Source: Deltaproteobacteria bacterium (lineage in GTDB: Bacteria > Desulfobacterota > Syntrophobacteria > Syntrophobacterales > Syntrophobacteraceae). From it: DNA of 41,606 bases. The notes beneath the pieces were generated by a model, which was not told the origin of the DNA, made no database searches, and saw only the letters and a list, made by a program, of their open reading frames with translations. Positions within the stretch are counted from its first letter, which is position 1; each line of letters begins with the position of its first letter. A program made the position numbers and the translations under genes. Positions 17,508 through 25,868 of this stretch are shown here, piece after piece. The stretch spans positions 1-41,606 of the forward strand of contig JAJYDE010000035.1 of NCBI GenBank assembly GCA_021777755.1, written 5' to 3'.

Positions 17508-18446
17508 ATGATGAACTCGAAGCTTCGCGCTCTTGAATCGATTCCGGATGTTGAAATCCGAAGAGACGAGCCGCTTGCCCGGCACACCACCTTCCGGGTC
17601 GGAGGGCCGGTGGGGATGCTTGCCCGCCCGCGAAGCCAAGGAGCGCTTTTTGCTCTTCTGGACTCCGCCAGCCACCTGGGGGTGCCCTTCGCCATACTCG
17701 GTGAGGGCAGTAACGTCCTTGCTCCCGACGAGCCCCTGGAAATGATGGTCATTGAGCTTCACCTGGCCTGCGGTGGCTTGATCCCCGGCAGCCGAACCGA
17801 GCACGGCAAACTTCTCTACGCCGGGGCCGGAGCCAGGCTGCGCGACCTGGTGGGTTTTTGCATAAAAAACGGTCTCCAAGGACTCGAAGCACTTGCCGGG
17901 GTGCCCGCGACCGTGGGCGGAGCACTCTTTATGAACGCCTCGACTTCCTGGGGGGCGATTTCGGATCGCCTGGTACAAATCGATCTGCTGGACAGCCAGG
18001 GGGTAAAGCGCTCTTTTCGCCGGGAGCAACTGAGCCCCGGCTATCGCACCATGGGCCTTCCGGAAGACTGTGTCATTCTTGGCGGGTGCTTTGAACTCGA
18101 TTCTTGCGCGGCGGCCGTGCTCGAAGAGCGGGTGGAAACGATCCTGGAAAAACGCAGAAAGACCCAGCCCCTGCGCTATCCTTCGGCCGGTTCGGTTTTC
18201 AAAAACCCCCCGGGCCTGTTCGCCGGAGCCCTGATTGAAAAAGCGGGGCTCAAAGGCCACCGGATAAATGACGCCCAGATTTCGGAAAAACATGCCAACT
18301 GGATCGTCAATCGCGGTACGGCCACGGCCAAGGATGTTTTGGAACTGATGGACAGAGCGGAAAATGCGGTTTTCGGAACTTTTGGCGTGCGTTTGGAGCG
18401 AGAAATTCGTATACTTACACAAATATGTAGAAACCCGGCCAAATGA
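17508..18446 (+). CDS. murB: UDP-N-acetylenolpyruvoylglucosamine reductase MurB
   Basis: A 312-residue FAD enzyme that reduces UDP-GlcNAc-enolpyruvate to UDP-MurNAc with NADPH. FAD-binding motifs are ARHTTFRVGG near 24 and GEGSNVL; the second half carries GVPATVGGALFMNAS and the catalytic-region PSAGSVFKNP, then INDAQISEKHANWIVN. The compact length fits the shorter (type II) MurB class. ATG 17508 is preceded by GGAAGAAG; the next codon is also ATG. The stop overlaps the ftsQ start (ATGA). Confidence 0.94.
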   Translation: MMNSKLRALESIPDVEIRRDEPLARHTTFRVGGPVGMLARPRSQGALFALLDSASHLGVPFAILGEGSNVLAPDEPLEMMVIELHLACGGLIPGSRTEHGKLLYAGAGARLRDLVGFCIKNGLQGLEALAGVPATVGGALFMNASTSWGAISDRLVQIDLLDSQGVKRSFRREQLSPGYRTMGLPEDCVILGGCFELDSCAAAVLEERVETILEKRRKTQPLRYPSAGSVFKNPPGLFAGALIEKAGLKGHRINDAQISEKHANWIVNRGTATAKDVLELMDRAENAVFGTFGVRLEREIRILTQICRNPAK

Positions 18447-19321
18447 TAAAATCCAAGAAATTGAGAAGAAATAAGTACCAGGAGAGTGTGGGTGACCGCT
18501 TTAAAGGTAAATTAGGCCCTTTTCGCCACTTCTTTTCACTTTTCTTGTGGTTTGGCTTTGTCCTCGTTCTCGGCGCGTGCCTCTCGCGGCTCTACTGCGA
18601 GTTAGTGAGCGGGCGATGGTTCAAGGTGGAGCAAATCGATATCAGCGGGCTTAAAAAACTCGACCGGACCGAGGTCCTGGACGCCATGGGCCTCAGGAGG
18701 GGGCAAAGCGCCCTGGAGATTGATCCTCTGCGAGTAGCGGGCCGGCTGGAAAGGCTTCCTTTGGTCCGAAGCGCCTCGGTAAAGCTGGACTGGAAGGGGC
18801 GCGTCGCGGCAAGCATAGTCGAGCGCAGGCCGGTTGCCGTTTTACAGTGCGGAGGGCGACAAATGCTTATGGACTCCAGGGGTTTGCTTTTCGGCGAGGC
18901 GGGCTCGGCTGAAAAGAACTTGCCGCCCCTCATGACCGGTTTTTGCGATTCGAGCGCCAAAACGGGCGACTCGATTTCCCCCGAGAGTCTGGAGCACATC
19001 AGTGAACTGCTTTCGGCCGTGGATGGTTCCAAATGGCTTTCGAGGTCGGCCATCGACGAATGCCGGTGGACCCGGGACGGGTTCACTCTGACTTTGGGGC
19101 AGAAGGCGGTTCCGGTAAACTTTGGCAAACAGGGTTTTGATGGCAAGCTCGCAAAGCTTCGAAACGTGATCAATACGCTTAATGACCGGGGATGGGCCGA
19201 TCGGGTGACCCGGATCGATCTCGACTATCACGGCAGAGCATATTTGGAGGGAGAGTTCCCTGTTCCCGAACCGGCCCGGGGAACGCAAAACGGCCGGGCT
19301 GATCAGCATCACAGAGGCTGA
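18443..19321 (+). CDS. ftsQ: Cell division protein FtsQ
   Basis: A 292-residue bitopic protein. A basic cytoplasmic tail (1-30) precedes one membrane helix at about 31-52 (FSLFLWFGFVLVLGACL). The periplasmic POTRA domain begins at FKVEQIDISGLKKLDRTEVL and is followed by the FtsQ domain with TRIDLDYHGRAYLE near the C-terminus. It scaffolds FtsL/FtsB into the divisome. ATG overlaps the murB stop. Position immediately before ftsA is standard; no ddl gene is found between murB and ftsQ. Confidence 0.9.
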   Translation: MIKSKKLRRNKYQESVGDRFKGKLGPFRHFFSLFLWFGFVLVLGACLSRLYCELVSGRWFKVEQIDISGLKKLDRTEVLDAMGLRRGQSALEIDPLRVAGRLERLPLVRSASVKLDWKGRVAASIVERRPVAVLQCGGRQMLMDSRGLLFGEAGSAEKNLPPLMTGFCDSSAKTGDSISPESLEHISELLSAVDGSKWLSRSAIDECRWTRDGFTLTLGQKAVPVNFGKQGFDGKLAKLRNVINTLNDRGWADRVTRIDLDYHGRAYLEGEFPVPEPARGTQNGRADQHHRG

Positions 19322-19389
19322 AGCAGGGGGGGGCAAAAAAGCTTCCGATCCTTGCTCCATCCTCACCGCTTTTTTTGAAAGGTATCCCC

Positions 19390-20613
19390 ATGGGGAAAAG
19401 AGAGGAACTGATCGTCGGTTTGGACCTCGGCACCACCAAGGTCTGCGCCGTGGTCGGAGAAGTCACCGGTGAGGGAATAGATATCGTGGGTGTTGGGACC
19501 TATCCTTCGGCGGGGTTGCGGGGAGGAGTGGTCGTAAACATCGATCAGACGGTAAACTCGATCAAAAAAGCGGTCGAAGAAGCCGAGCTTATGGCCGGGT
19601 GCGAAATCTCCTCGGTTTTTGCCGGGGTGGCGGGCACTCACGTCCAAAGTCTTAACAGCCACGGAGTCATCGCCATAAAGAGCCGCGAGGTTACCTCCCC
19701 GGATGTGATGAGGGTCCTCGACGCGGCCAAAACGATCGCCCTTCCCTTCGACAGGCAGATACTCCATGTTTTGCCGCAGCAATATATCGTGGATGACCAG
19801 GACGGCATTCACCATCCGATCGGAATGGCCGGAGTGCGCCTGGAAGCCAGGGTGCACATCATCACGGCCATGACGAGCGCGGTTCAAAATATCGTCAAAT
19901 GCTGCGAAAGGGCCCGTCTTCATGTCCAGGACGTGGTTCTCGAGTCTATTGCCTCAAGCGGAGCCGTGCTCGACGCCGACGAAAAGCAGCTGGGTGTGGC
20001 CCTGATCGATATCGGCGGGGGAACCAGTGAAATAGCGGTCTTTCAAAATAACGGGATCAGGTATTCGACGGTGGTCGGCCTCGGGGGAAATCATATCACT
20101 TCGGACATCTCGGTGGGGCTGCGATGCGCAATGGACGAAGCCGAAAAGATCAAGAAAAAGTACGGCTCCGCCCTGATCGAAGCGGTCGACCAGCAGGAGG
20201 TCATCGAGGTGGGTTCGGTTGGCGGTCAGAAGCCGCGCCAGCTTGCCCAGTCGATTCTTACACAGATTATCGAAGCGCGGGTCAAGGAAACCTTGGACAT
20301 TATCGAGTGGGAACTGGTCAGATCGGGCTTGATCGAATCCCTGCACGCCGGGGTGGTATTGACCGGGGGCGTTTCGCTTCTGCCCGGAATTCGCGAACTG
20401 GCTGAAAAAGTGTTCGACTTGCCGGTGAGAATCGGGGTGCCCTCCAATTTCGGCGGGCTGGGAGATGTGGTGAAAAACCCGATTTACTCCACGGCAACGG
20501 GTCTTTTGCTCTACGGAAAAGAGCACGGCGGCGGGACTGCCATGCGCGATTCAAGGAGCAAGATGGTACCCGTTTGGGAAACCGTAAAACGTTGGTGGAA
20601 GGAATTTTGGTAA
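19390..20613 (+). CDS. ftsA: Cell division protein FtsA
   Basis: A 407-residue actin-family ATPase tethering FtsZ to the membrane. Phosphate loops VGLDLGTTKVCAVVGE near 8 and LIDIGGGTSEIAVF near 205, adenosine motif VVLTGGVSLLPGI near 323. The last residues (VWETVKRWWKEFW) form the amphipathic membrane-targeting helix expected of FtsA, so the C-terminus is complete. ATG 19390 is preceded by GAAAGG at good spacing; a TTG five codons upstream is less likely. A 68-base gap separates it from ftsQ. Confidence 0.96.
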   Translation: MGKREELIVGLDLGTTKVCAVVGEVTGEGIDIVGVGTYPSAGLRGGVVVNIDQTVNSIKKAVEEAELMAGCEISSVFAGVAGTHVQSLNSHGVIAIKSREVTSPDVMRVLDAAKTIALPFDRQILHVLPQQYIVDDQDGIHHPIGMAGVRLEARVHIITAMTSAVQNIVKCCERARLHVQDVVLESIASSGAVLDADEKQLGVALIDIGGGTSEIAVFQNNGIRYSTVVGLGGNHITSDISVGLRCAMDEAEKIKKKYGSALIEAVDQQEVIEVGSVGGQKPRQLAQSILTQIIEARVKETLDIIEWELVRSGLIESLHAGVVLTGGVSLLPGIRELAEKVFDLPVRIGVPSNFGGLGDVVKNPIYSTATGLLLYGKEHGGGTAMRDSRSKMVPVWETVKRWWKEFW

Positions 20614-20616
20614 TGT

Positions 20617-20645
20617 GCGGCTTTGCCCGGCGAGGGGCCGGCCGC
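20617..20645 (+). other. Intercistronic hairpin between ftsA and ftsZ
   Basis: Arms GCGGC (20617-20621) and GCCGC (20641-20645) enclose a second pairing of GCCC with GGGC. It sits in the 65-base ftsA-ftsZ gap without a T-run, so it is not a terminator. It might stabilise or process the ftsZ part of the message. Confidence 0.35.
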
Positions 20646-20678
20646 TTTGAATCTTAGAGCTTTTCAGGCGGAGATGTT

Positions 20679-21971
20679 ATGGCAAGGAAAGCGACCAAAA
20701 AGGGGGCTCTCAGTATGGAACAGACGACGATGGAAAATACCGGAGTCAGCAGCAGGGCAAAAATTGCCGTTCTGGGAATAGGGGGAGGCGGGGGCAACGC
20801 CATTAACAACATGATCATGGCGGGGCTGGAAGGCGTCAACTTCATTGCCGCCAACACCGACTGGCAGGTGCTGGAAAGAAACCTTGCGCCCAAAAAGATT
20901 CAGCTCGGGACCAACCTCACCCGGGGCCTGGGCGCGGGAGGTCTTCCCGAGATGGGGGCCAAGGCCACCCAGGAGGACATCGACAAAATCCGCGAAGCGG
21001 TAAACGGCAGCGATATGGTCTTCATCACCGCGGGGCTGGGCGGGGGAACGGGGACCGGCGGGGCGCCCATCGCGGCCCAGATCTGCAAGGAGATCGGCGC
21101 GCTTACCGTGGCGGTTGTAACCAAGCCCTTTCAGGTCGAGGGAAAGGTGCGTCTGCGCCATGCCGAAGACGGCCTCAAAACCTTGCAGGATACCGTCGAT
21201 ACCCTGATCACCATCCCCAACAATCGCCTCCTCTGTCTTGCCGACAAGCGCTCAACCTTCCTCGAAATGATAAAGAGGGCCGACGACGTTTTGCTTTACG
21301 CCGTCAAGGGCATTTCCGACCTGATCATCAAACAGGGCTATATCAACGTCGATTTTAACGATGTGAAAACCGTGATGGGCGAGATGGGGCTGGCCCTTAT
21401 GGGCACGGGAGTCGGACGGGGCGAAAACCGGGCCGCCCAGGCCGTCCAGCAGGCAATTTCGAGCCCGCTGCTGGAAGACGTCTCCATTCACGGCGCGCGG
21501 GCCGCCCTCATAAACATCTCCGCGGGTCCCGACCTGGGCATGCACGAATTCGAAGAGGCCCTCTCGATCATTCAAAAAGAGGTCAACGACGAGGCCAATA
21601 TCATCCTTGGCATGGTGATAGATGAGAAGATGGAGGATGAGATTCGGGTGACGGTGATCGCCACGGGCATTGGCAAAGTGGCCCGGGCAAAAGCGGTCGA
21701 GCAGCCCGTTGTAAGGCCGATTCGAAGGATGAGGCCCGAGATTGCCGCCCAGGCGATCGACTACGAAGTCCTCCAGGTACCCCCCGGCGTGCGGCAAAGA
21801 CTTCCCGTGAAGGATTTCGCGCAGTCGATCGATGAAATCGAACCCGATATGGATCTGCAGCAGCCGGCCCAGAAAAAAAGGACTCTTCTGCAGATGATTA
21901 CCCGCACCGGCCGAAGTCATGAGGAAGAAGACCTGAGCATCCCCACCTTCATTAGACGCCAGGCGGATTAG
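20679..21971 (+). CDS. ftsZ: Cell division GTPase FtsZ
   Basis: A 430-residue tubulin-like GTPase forming the Z ring. Nucleotide motifs are GIGGGGGNAINNM near 32, NTDWQVL, and the tubulin signature GGGTGTGGAP near 127, with catalytic-loop residues NVDFNDVKTVM. A linker of about 60 residues precedes the conserved C-terminal peptide DLSIPTFIRRQ, which binds FtsA. ATG 20679 follows GGCGGAG; this gives about 25 residues before the usual start of the core, and ATG codons at 20715 and 20730 could also serve. The last gene of the dcw operon. Confidence 0.97.
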   Translation: MARKATKKGALSMEQTTMENTGVSSRAKIAVLGIGGGGGNAINNMIMAGLEGVNFIAANTDWQVLERNLAPKKIQLGTNLTRGLGAGGLPEMGAKATQEDIDKIREAVNGSDMVFITAGLGGGTGTGGAPIAAQICKEIGALTVAVVTKPFQVEGKVRLRHAEDGLKTLQDTVDTLITIPNNRLLCLADKRSTFLEMIKRADDVLLYAVKGISDLIIKQGYINVDFNDVKTVMGEMGLALMGTGVGRGENRAAQAVQQAISSPLLEDVSIHGARAALINISAGPDLGMHEFEEALSIIQKEVNDEANIILGMVIDEKMEDEIRVTVIATGIGKVARAKAVEQPVVRPIRRMRPEIAAQAIDYEVLQVPPGVRQRLPVKDFAQSIDEIEPDMDLQQPAQKKRTLLQMITRTGRSHEEEDLSIPTFIRRQAD

Positions 21972-21980
21972 CATCCGTTT

Positions 21981-22015
21981 CCGACTGCGATTCGAGCCGT
22001 TCGAATCGCAGTCGG
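21981..22015. terminator. Perfect 15-bp hairpin between ftsZ and the convergent MMPL gene
   Basis: The arms 21981-21995 and 22001-22015 are perfect inverted copies (CCGACTGCGATTCGA and its complement) around a 5-base loop, 9 bases after the ftsZ stop. Only a short T-stretch follows about 15 bases later. It lies between two convergent genes, so it probably ends or protects both transcripts. Confidence 0.75.
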
Positions 22016-22047
22016 GAGGTTGGCCGGGTTTTCTTCACTTGCTTTTC

Positions 22048-24339
22048 TCAGCGAATCTTGCGCTTTGCCTGCGGGTTCCACGCCACCTCCCGGATGCCCC
22101 CGGCCGGTACGGTCGGGCAACGCCGGTTGCCCCTTCCAAACAGAAAATCGGGTGCCCACCAGTTCCAGTCCCCGAGTAAGCGCATGGTGGCCGGCACAAG
22201 GAGGCATCGCACCACGGTCGCGTCCACCACAACGGCTATGCCCATTCCTATTCCCATCTCTTTTACGGCCGTAATATCGGCGAACCCGAAGGCGAAGAGC
22301 ACCAAGGCCATTATGGCCGCGGCCCCGGTGATGGTGCGGCCGGTTTGCTCCAGCCCCGCGGCCACGGCGCGGGTGTTGTCGCACGACTTGCCGTATTCCT
22401 CGCGCACACTGCTCAGCAGCAGCACCTCATAGTCCATGGAGAGGCCAAACAGGACGCAAAACATGATTATGGGAGTCATTGCCTCTATCGGCCCCGGGGT
22501 GAAATGCAGAAGCCAGGCCAGATGGCCCTCCTGGAAAATCCAGACCAGCGCCCCGTAGGAAGCGCTAAGCGAGAGTACATTGACGAAGACCGCCTTTAGC
22601 GGGAGCAAAACGGATCGAAGCAGCGGCAGGAGCACCAGATAGGTTGCAAGCACCGTGATCCCGATCACCAGAGGCGAGTTTTTGCCGACCGTGGCGATGA
22701 AATCGGCTCGAACAGCGCTCGAGCCGGTTACCATGAGTTGCCCGCCAACCGGAGGATGCGACTCGCGGATCAGCCGGACCAGGGCGAAGGACTTGGAGCT
22801 CGCCTCGGGCAAAGATGTTTGAGCCACAAGCATGACGATGTCCCGCCCGACCATCTTGCGCAGAATTTGCCGCACACCGCCCGGCAGGGGAGCCATGGGC
22901 GGGGCGTACATTTGCACATACAGCTTGCGGGTAATGGACGGATCGAGGTCCACGATGCTTTTGACCTCGTTTACCCCGGGAAGTTTGGCCAGCCAGCGGC
23001 TAAGAGCGTAGATGCGCTCGATGTGGTCCACGCTTAGCGGTGAGTAACTTTTCGGATACCGGATGATTACGATGACGGGGTTGGTATCGATTTTGTCAAA
23101 TTGGCCGTGCAACAACGCCGCGCCCCGACGGGATTCGGCCGTAAGGGGCAGCCCCGCGGCCGCTTCGGCGCCAAGCCGGATATGGATCAGCGGAAGCCCG
23201 AGCAAAATGAGAAAAAGCGAGGCCGCAAGCAGCACCTTCCACGGGTGGGCCATGACCGTGGTGGCCAGGCGGTGCCAGAACCGGGCGCTGCGGCTCGATT
23301 GGGCTCCGGTCGTAAACGGCAGTTTCAAAGAGTCCACCCCGGGGCCCAAAACAGCGAGTAAACCCGGAAGGAAGGTCATCGCGTAAGCCACCGAGAGCAC
23401 GACCACAATGGTTCCCGCCAGCCCCATCGAGCCAACATGACTCAACCCCAGAAACATCATGCTTAAAAGCCCCACCGCGACCGCGGTTCCCGAGAAAAGA
23501 ACGGCGCGTCCTGTGGTGGCCAGCGTATGGGCAAGCGCATCGGCTACCGAGCCGGTTCCGACCTGCCTGCGAAACCGGCTGAGGATGAAGAGCGAGTAGT
23601 CTATTGCCACACCCAGGCCCACCATTACGACGACGTTTCTAGCAAACCCCAAAACGGGGGTGATCTGTGCAAGCAGGAGCATGCAGGCTATGCCGGCGGT
23701 TACCGCGAGAAGTCCCGCGGCAAGCGGCAGCACGGCTCCCACCAAAGAGCCGAACACGAAAACAAGAAGCAGCCCTACAAGGGGCAGGACCCTCATTTCA
23801 GCCTGTTTTGCATCGTTTTCGGTCAAAACGTTTATATCGTAAGTTTCGGGCAATGCTCCGAAAGCCACCACCGCCAGTTTGTCGCAATGAACCATTGCGC
23901 GCAGCGCGGGGTAGATTTTCATCGCCAGGGTGGTCTCATCGGCGCGGTAATCCTTGATTTGCACGTTAACGATGGTACTGTGCCCGTCCTTTGAAATGTG
24001 GTGAGAATCCACCTTGGCCTTGTCGAAAGCTGTGCTCACGGATTTGACGCGCGGGTCGCCGCGAAGAGGTTCCACCGCCTGCTCGACCAGGGCCTTGAAC
24101 TGTGGTTCACCGGCCGTTAGAGTCGGGCTTGTCAAGATTAGCCCGAAGGAAGGCATGGAAGGAGGTAGCTGCTTTTTGATGAGATCCATCGCCCGCATGG
24201 ACTGGCTTTGGACCGGGACGATCTCCGTGATGAGATGCCCCCCCCTTTGCGCCAGCCAGGCCGCGGGAATCAGCGAAAGGGCCGAGAGGATTACCACCCA
24301 CCATCGGAAACGGTAAACCCATCGGCCCCAGGAGGCCAA
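22048..24339 (-). CDS. MMPL/RND-family lipid transporter
   Basis: A 763-residue inner-membrane RND-type pump with about 12 helices: one near the N-terminus, a periplasmic domain (about 35-195), five helices, a second periplasmic domain, and the last five. Typical MMPL stretches are GLGVAIDYSLFILSRFR, the second-half equivalent GLSMDYEVLLLSSVREEY, and the C-terminal LLVPATMRLLGDWNWWAP. Such proteins export lipids or hydrophobic compounds. It starts at TTG 24339 with GGGAAG upstream, 37 bases after mlaC; a TAG blocks an extension. Pairing with an MlaC-like protein recalls the hopanoid-associated HpnM/HpnN pair, but it is shorter than HpnN and no hopanoid gene is nearby. Substrate unknown. Confidence 0.85.
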   Translation of the reverse strand: MASWGRWVYRFRWWVVILSALSLIPAAWLAQRGGHLITEIVPVQSQSMRAMDLIKKQLPPSMPSFGLILTSPTLTAGEPQFKALVEQAVEPLRGDPRVKSVSTAFDKAKVDSHHISKDGHSTIVNVQIKDYRADETTLAMKIYPALRAMVHCDKLAVVAFGALPETYDINVLTENDAKQAEMRVLPLVGLLLVFVFGSLVGAVLPLAAGLLAVTAGIACMLLLAQITPVLGFARNVVVMVGLGVAIDYSLFILSRFRRQVGTGSVADALAHTLATTGRAVLFSGTAVAVGLLSMMFLGLSHVGSMGLAGTIVVVLSVAYAMTFLPGLLAVLGPGVDSLKLPFTTGAQSSRSARFWHRLATTVMAHPWKVLLAASLFLILLGLPLIHIRLGAEAAAGLPLTAESRRGAALLHGQFDKIDTNPVIVIIRYPKSYSPLSVDHIERIYALSRWLAKLPGVNEVKSIVDLDPSITRKLYVQMYAPPMAPLPGGVRQILRKMVGRDIVMLVAQTSLPEASSKSFALVRLIRESHPPVGGQLMVTGSSAVRADFIATVGKNSPLVIGITVLATYLVLLPLLRSVLLPLKAVFVNVLSLSASYGALVWIFQEGHLAWLLHFTPGPIEAMTPIIMFCVLFGLSMDYEVLLLSSVREEYGKSCDNTRAVAAGLEQTGRTITGAAAIMALVLFAFGFADITAVKEMGIGMGIAVVVDATVVRCLLVPATMRLLGDWNWWAPDFLFGRGNRRCPTVPAGGIREVAWNPQAKRKIR

Positions 24340-24376
24340 AAGGGACTTCCCGCCCTTTCGTCGTTTTTGCCTGTGA

Positions 24377-25003
24377 TCAGCTATGGTCGCCTACCTTGGC
24401 GCGCAGCATCCCCAGCAGGGTATCAAAGGAATTGTTGGCCAAAATCGAGGAGATCTGCGCCCGGTAGTTGTCGTCGTAGCTTATCCCCTCGACAACCACG
24501 TCGTAGACTTTCCAGCCGCCCCCCTCCTTTCTCAATCGATATTCGATCGGCACACTTTCACCGCTGGAGATGAAATGAGTCTTCACGGAGGCAAAATTTC
24601 CGTTGATGGTCTGGCCATCATAGACGATCTTCTGGTCATGATAGTTCTCCATCCGGTCGACATAGGTATTGAAAAGCAGCTTCTTGAAAAGCCCGGCAAA
24701 TGTCTGACGCTTCCGGGGGCTCAGTTGTTTCCAGGGATGGCCGAGGGCCATTTTCGCCATTTCATCAAAATCGAAATAGTTGCTGACGATCGCGAGGACC
24801 TCCCCTTCTCTTTGCCGCAAAGAAGGTGCCCGGCCCGTTTCAGACTGGCGCAAAATCGTGAGCACCTTTTCCGTACCGTTTTGGATAAGCGCCATGGGGC
24901 CCGCGGCGGTTGCCAGGCTCCATTGCGGCAGGGTGAGTAAAACCAGCAGGATCATCGATTCCACAATAAGTCTTTTTGCATTCCATCTCGACATCACCGG
25001 CAT
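24377..25003 (-). CDS. MlaC/Ttg2D-family periplasmic phospholipid-binding protein
   Basis: A 208-residue secreted protein. The N-terminus has a signal peptide (LIVESMILLVLLTLPQWSLATA). The body shows the MlaC pattern: IVSNYFDFDEMAKMALGHPWKQLSPRKRQ followed by FKKLLFNTYVDRME and WKVYDVVVEGISYDDNYRAQISSIL, ending shortly after. MlaC shuttles phospholipid across the periplasm between MlaFEDB and MlaA, none of which is in this window. Here it heads a two-gene unit with an MMPL pump, so lipid delivery to or from that pump is inferred. GGAGG lies close to ATG 25003; ATG 24994 three codons later is equally plausible. Confidence 0.87.
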   Translation of the reverse strand: MPVMSRWNAKRLIVESMILLVLLTLPQWSLATAAGPMALIQNGTEKVLTILRQSETGRAPSLRQREGEVLAIVSNYFDFDEMAKMALGHPWKQLSPRKRQTFAGLFKKLLFNTYVDRMENYHDQKIVYDGQTINGNFASVKTHFISSGESVPIEYRLRKEGGGWKVYDVVVEGISYDDNYRAQISSILANNSFDTLLGMLRAKVGDHS

Positions 25004-25095
25004 TTCCTCCGCAGATTTTCATAAATATAATGATGCCAATAAGGATAATCACCGGGAGCGGCTCAAAACAGCCGGGCTCGACAGGCTTTTTGGGG

Positions 25096-25122
25096 TTGAC
25101 TCGAAAGGATTATGTGTATAGG
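25096..25122 (+). promoter_or_regulatory. Possible marR promoter
   Basis: TTGACT at 25096-25101 with TATAGG 15 bases downstream (25117-25122). The spacer is short, so this is a tentative call; it would place the transcript start just before the leader hairpin. Confidence 0.3.
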
Positions 25123-25135
25123 CAAGGATGAAACC

Positions 25136-25186
25136 GCCGTCCATCCGGTGGGACATCCGGCTCGAGCCCTTCGGGGGATGGACGGC
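25136..25186. promoter_or_regulatory. Large inverted repeat in the marR leader
   Basis: Arms 25136-25146 and 25176-25186 are perfect 11-bp complements (GCCGTCCATCC), enclosing 29 bases that contain the 10-bp palindrome GGCTCGAGCC. It lies 40 bases before the marR start in the divergent region with mlaC. It could be an operator for MarR or an RNA structure in the leader; no T-run follows. Confidence 0.6.
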
Positions 25187-25226
25187 AAAACGAGCAGCCT
25201 TGGAGCTTAAACGGGAACTGGAATAA

Positions 25227-25721
25227 ATGACGGATAACCGCGGAATACTCGACCAGCAAAGATGCCTGGAGATCGTGCGCAGTTGCGCATGCTATAATTT
25301 GCGCAGGGCGGCCCGCGCCACCACCCGGCTCTACGACGATTTCCTCAAACCCAGCGGCCTGAGGACCACTCAGTACTCGGTCCTTATGGCGGCCAAATTG
25401 CTGGGACCACTCACATTGACAAAACTTGCGGAAATGATCGTCGCCGAGCGAACAACCCTCACTCGGAACCTGACCGTTCTCGAAAAGAAGGGATTGGTGC
25501 TGATCGAACCGGGCGAGGACCGCAGAGAACGCCTGGTGAGCCTTACCGAAAAGGGCGAGGAGGCGCTGATAGGGGCCATACCCATGTGGGAAGCGGCCCA
25601 GGGCTGTGTCGAGCAGGGACTTGGCGGCGAGCGTGTAAGCGGCCTTCTGGGGCACCTGTCGGCCATCATTTCGATTTGCCGCGCTCCAAAATGTCCCCTC
25701 CATGATCCCCCCGAAGCATGA
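25227..25721 (+). CDS. MarR-family transcriptional regulator
   Basis: A 164-residue winged-helix regulator. The DNA-binding core reads YSVLMAAKLLGPLTLTKLAEMIVAERTTLTRNLTVLEKKGLVLIE with the wing EDRRERLVSLTEKG (about 50-112), flanked by dimerisation helices. MarR proteins usually repress a neighbouring or divergent operon and release DNA on ligand binding or oxidation. It is divergent from mlaC-MMPL and upstream of the bamB-like operon, so either could be its target. Cys residues near the N-terminus (CLEIVRSCACY) and at the C-terminus (CRAPKCP) are more than usual and could sense redox; this is inference. No ribosome site stands out for ATG 25227 beyond GGAA. Confidence 0.88.
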   Translation: MTDNRGILDQQRCLEIVRSCACYNLRRAARATTRLYDDFLKPSGLRTTQYSVLMAAKLLGPLTLTKLAEMIVAERTTLTRNLTVLEKKGLVLIEPGEDRRERLVSLTEKGEEALIGAIPMWEAAQGCVEQGLGGERVSGLLGHLSAIISICRAPKCPLHDPPEA

Positions 25722-25786
25722 TACGGCATGCCTTTGCGCTTCGAGGGCCGAATTTCCCGTTATGCGCCCTCCGCAACAATTTGCAC

Positions 25787-25814
25787 TTGACTAAAAAAAG
25801 GGCTGCTATATGAT
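25787..25814 (+). promoter_or_regulatory. Promoter of the bamB-like operon
   Basis: TTGACT at 25787-25792, 16-base spacer, TATGAT at 25809-25814. Both hexamers are near consensus. An inverted repeat GCTA-TATTG-TAGC at 25824-25836 lies just after the predicted start point, and GCTATAT occurs twice (25806 region and 25824 region), which could be a repressor site. Confidence 0.6.
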
Positions 25815-25868
25815 TACGATGCAGCTATATTGTAGCGGTTTTTTGGTTGGCAACGGGAGGCACAGGGC

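Noticed and set aside
22048-25003. Assignment of the MMPL/MlaC pair as hopanoid HpnN/HpnM
   Set aside because: The pump is shorter than HpnN and no hopanoid biosynthesis gene is visible in the window.
25806-25836. Repeated GCTATAT motif as a short CRISPR-like or iteron repeat
   Set aside because: Only two copies; better read as part of a promoter or operator.
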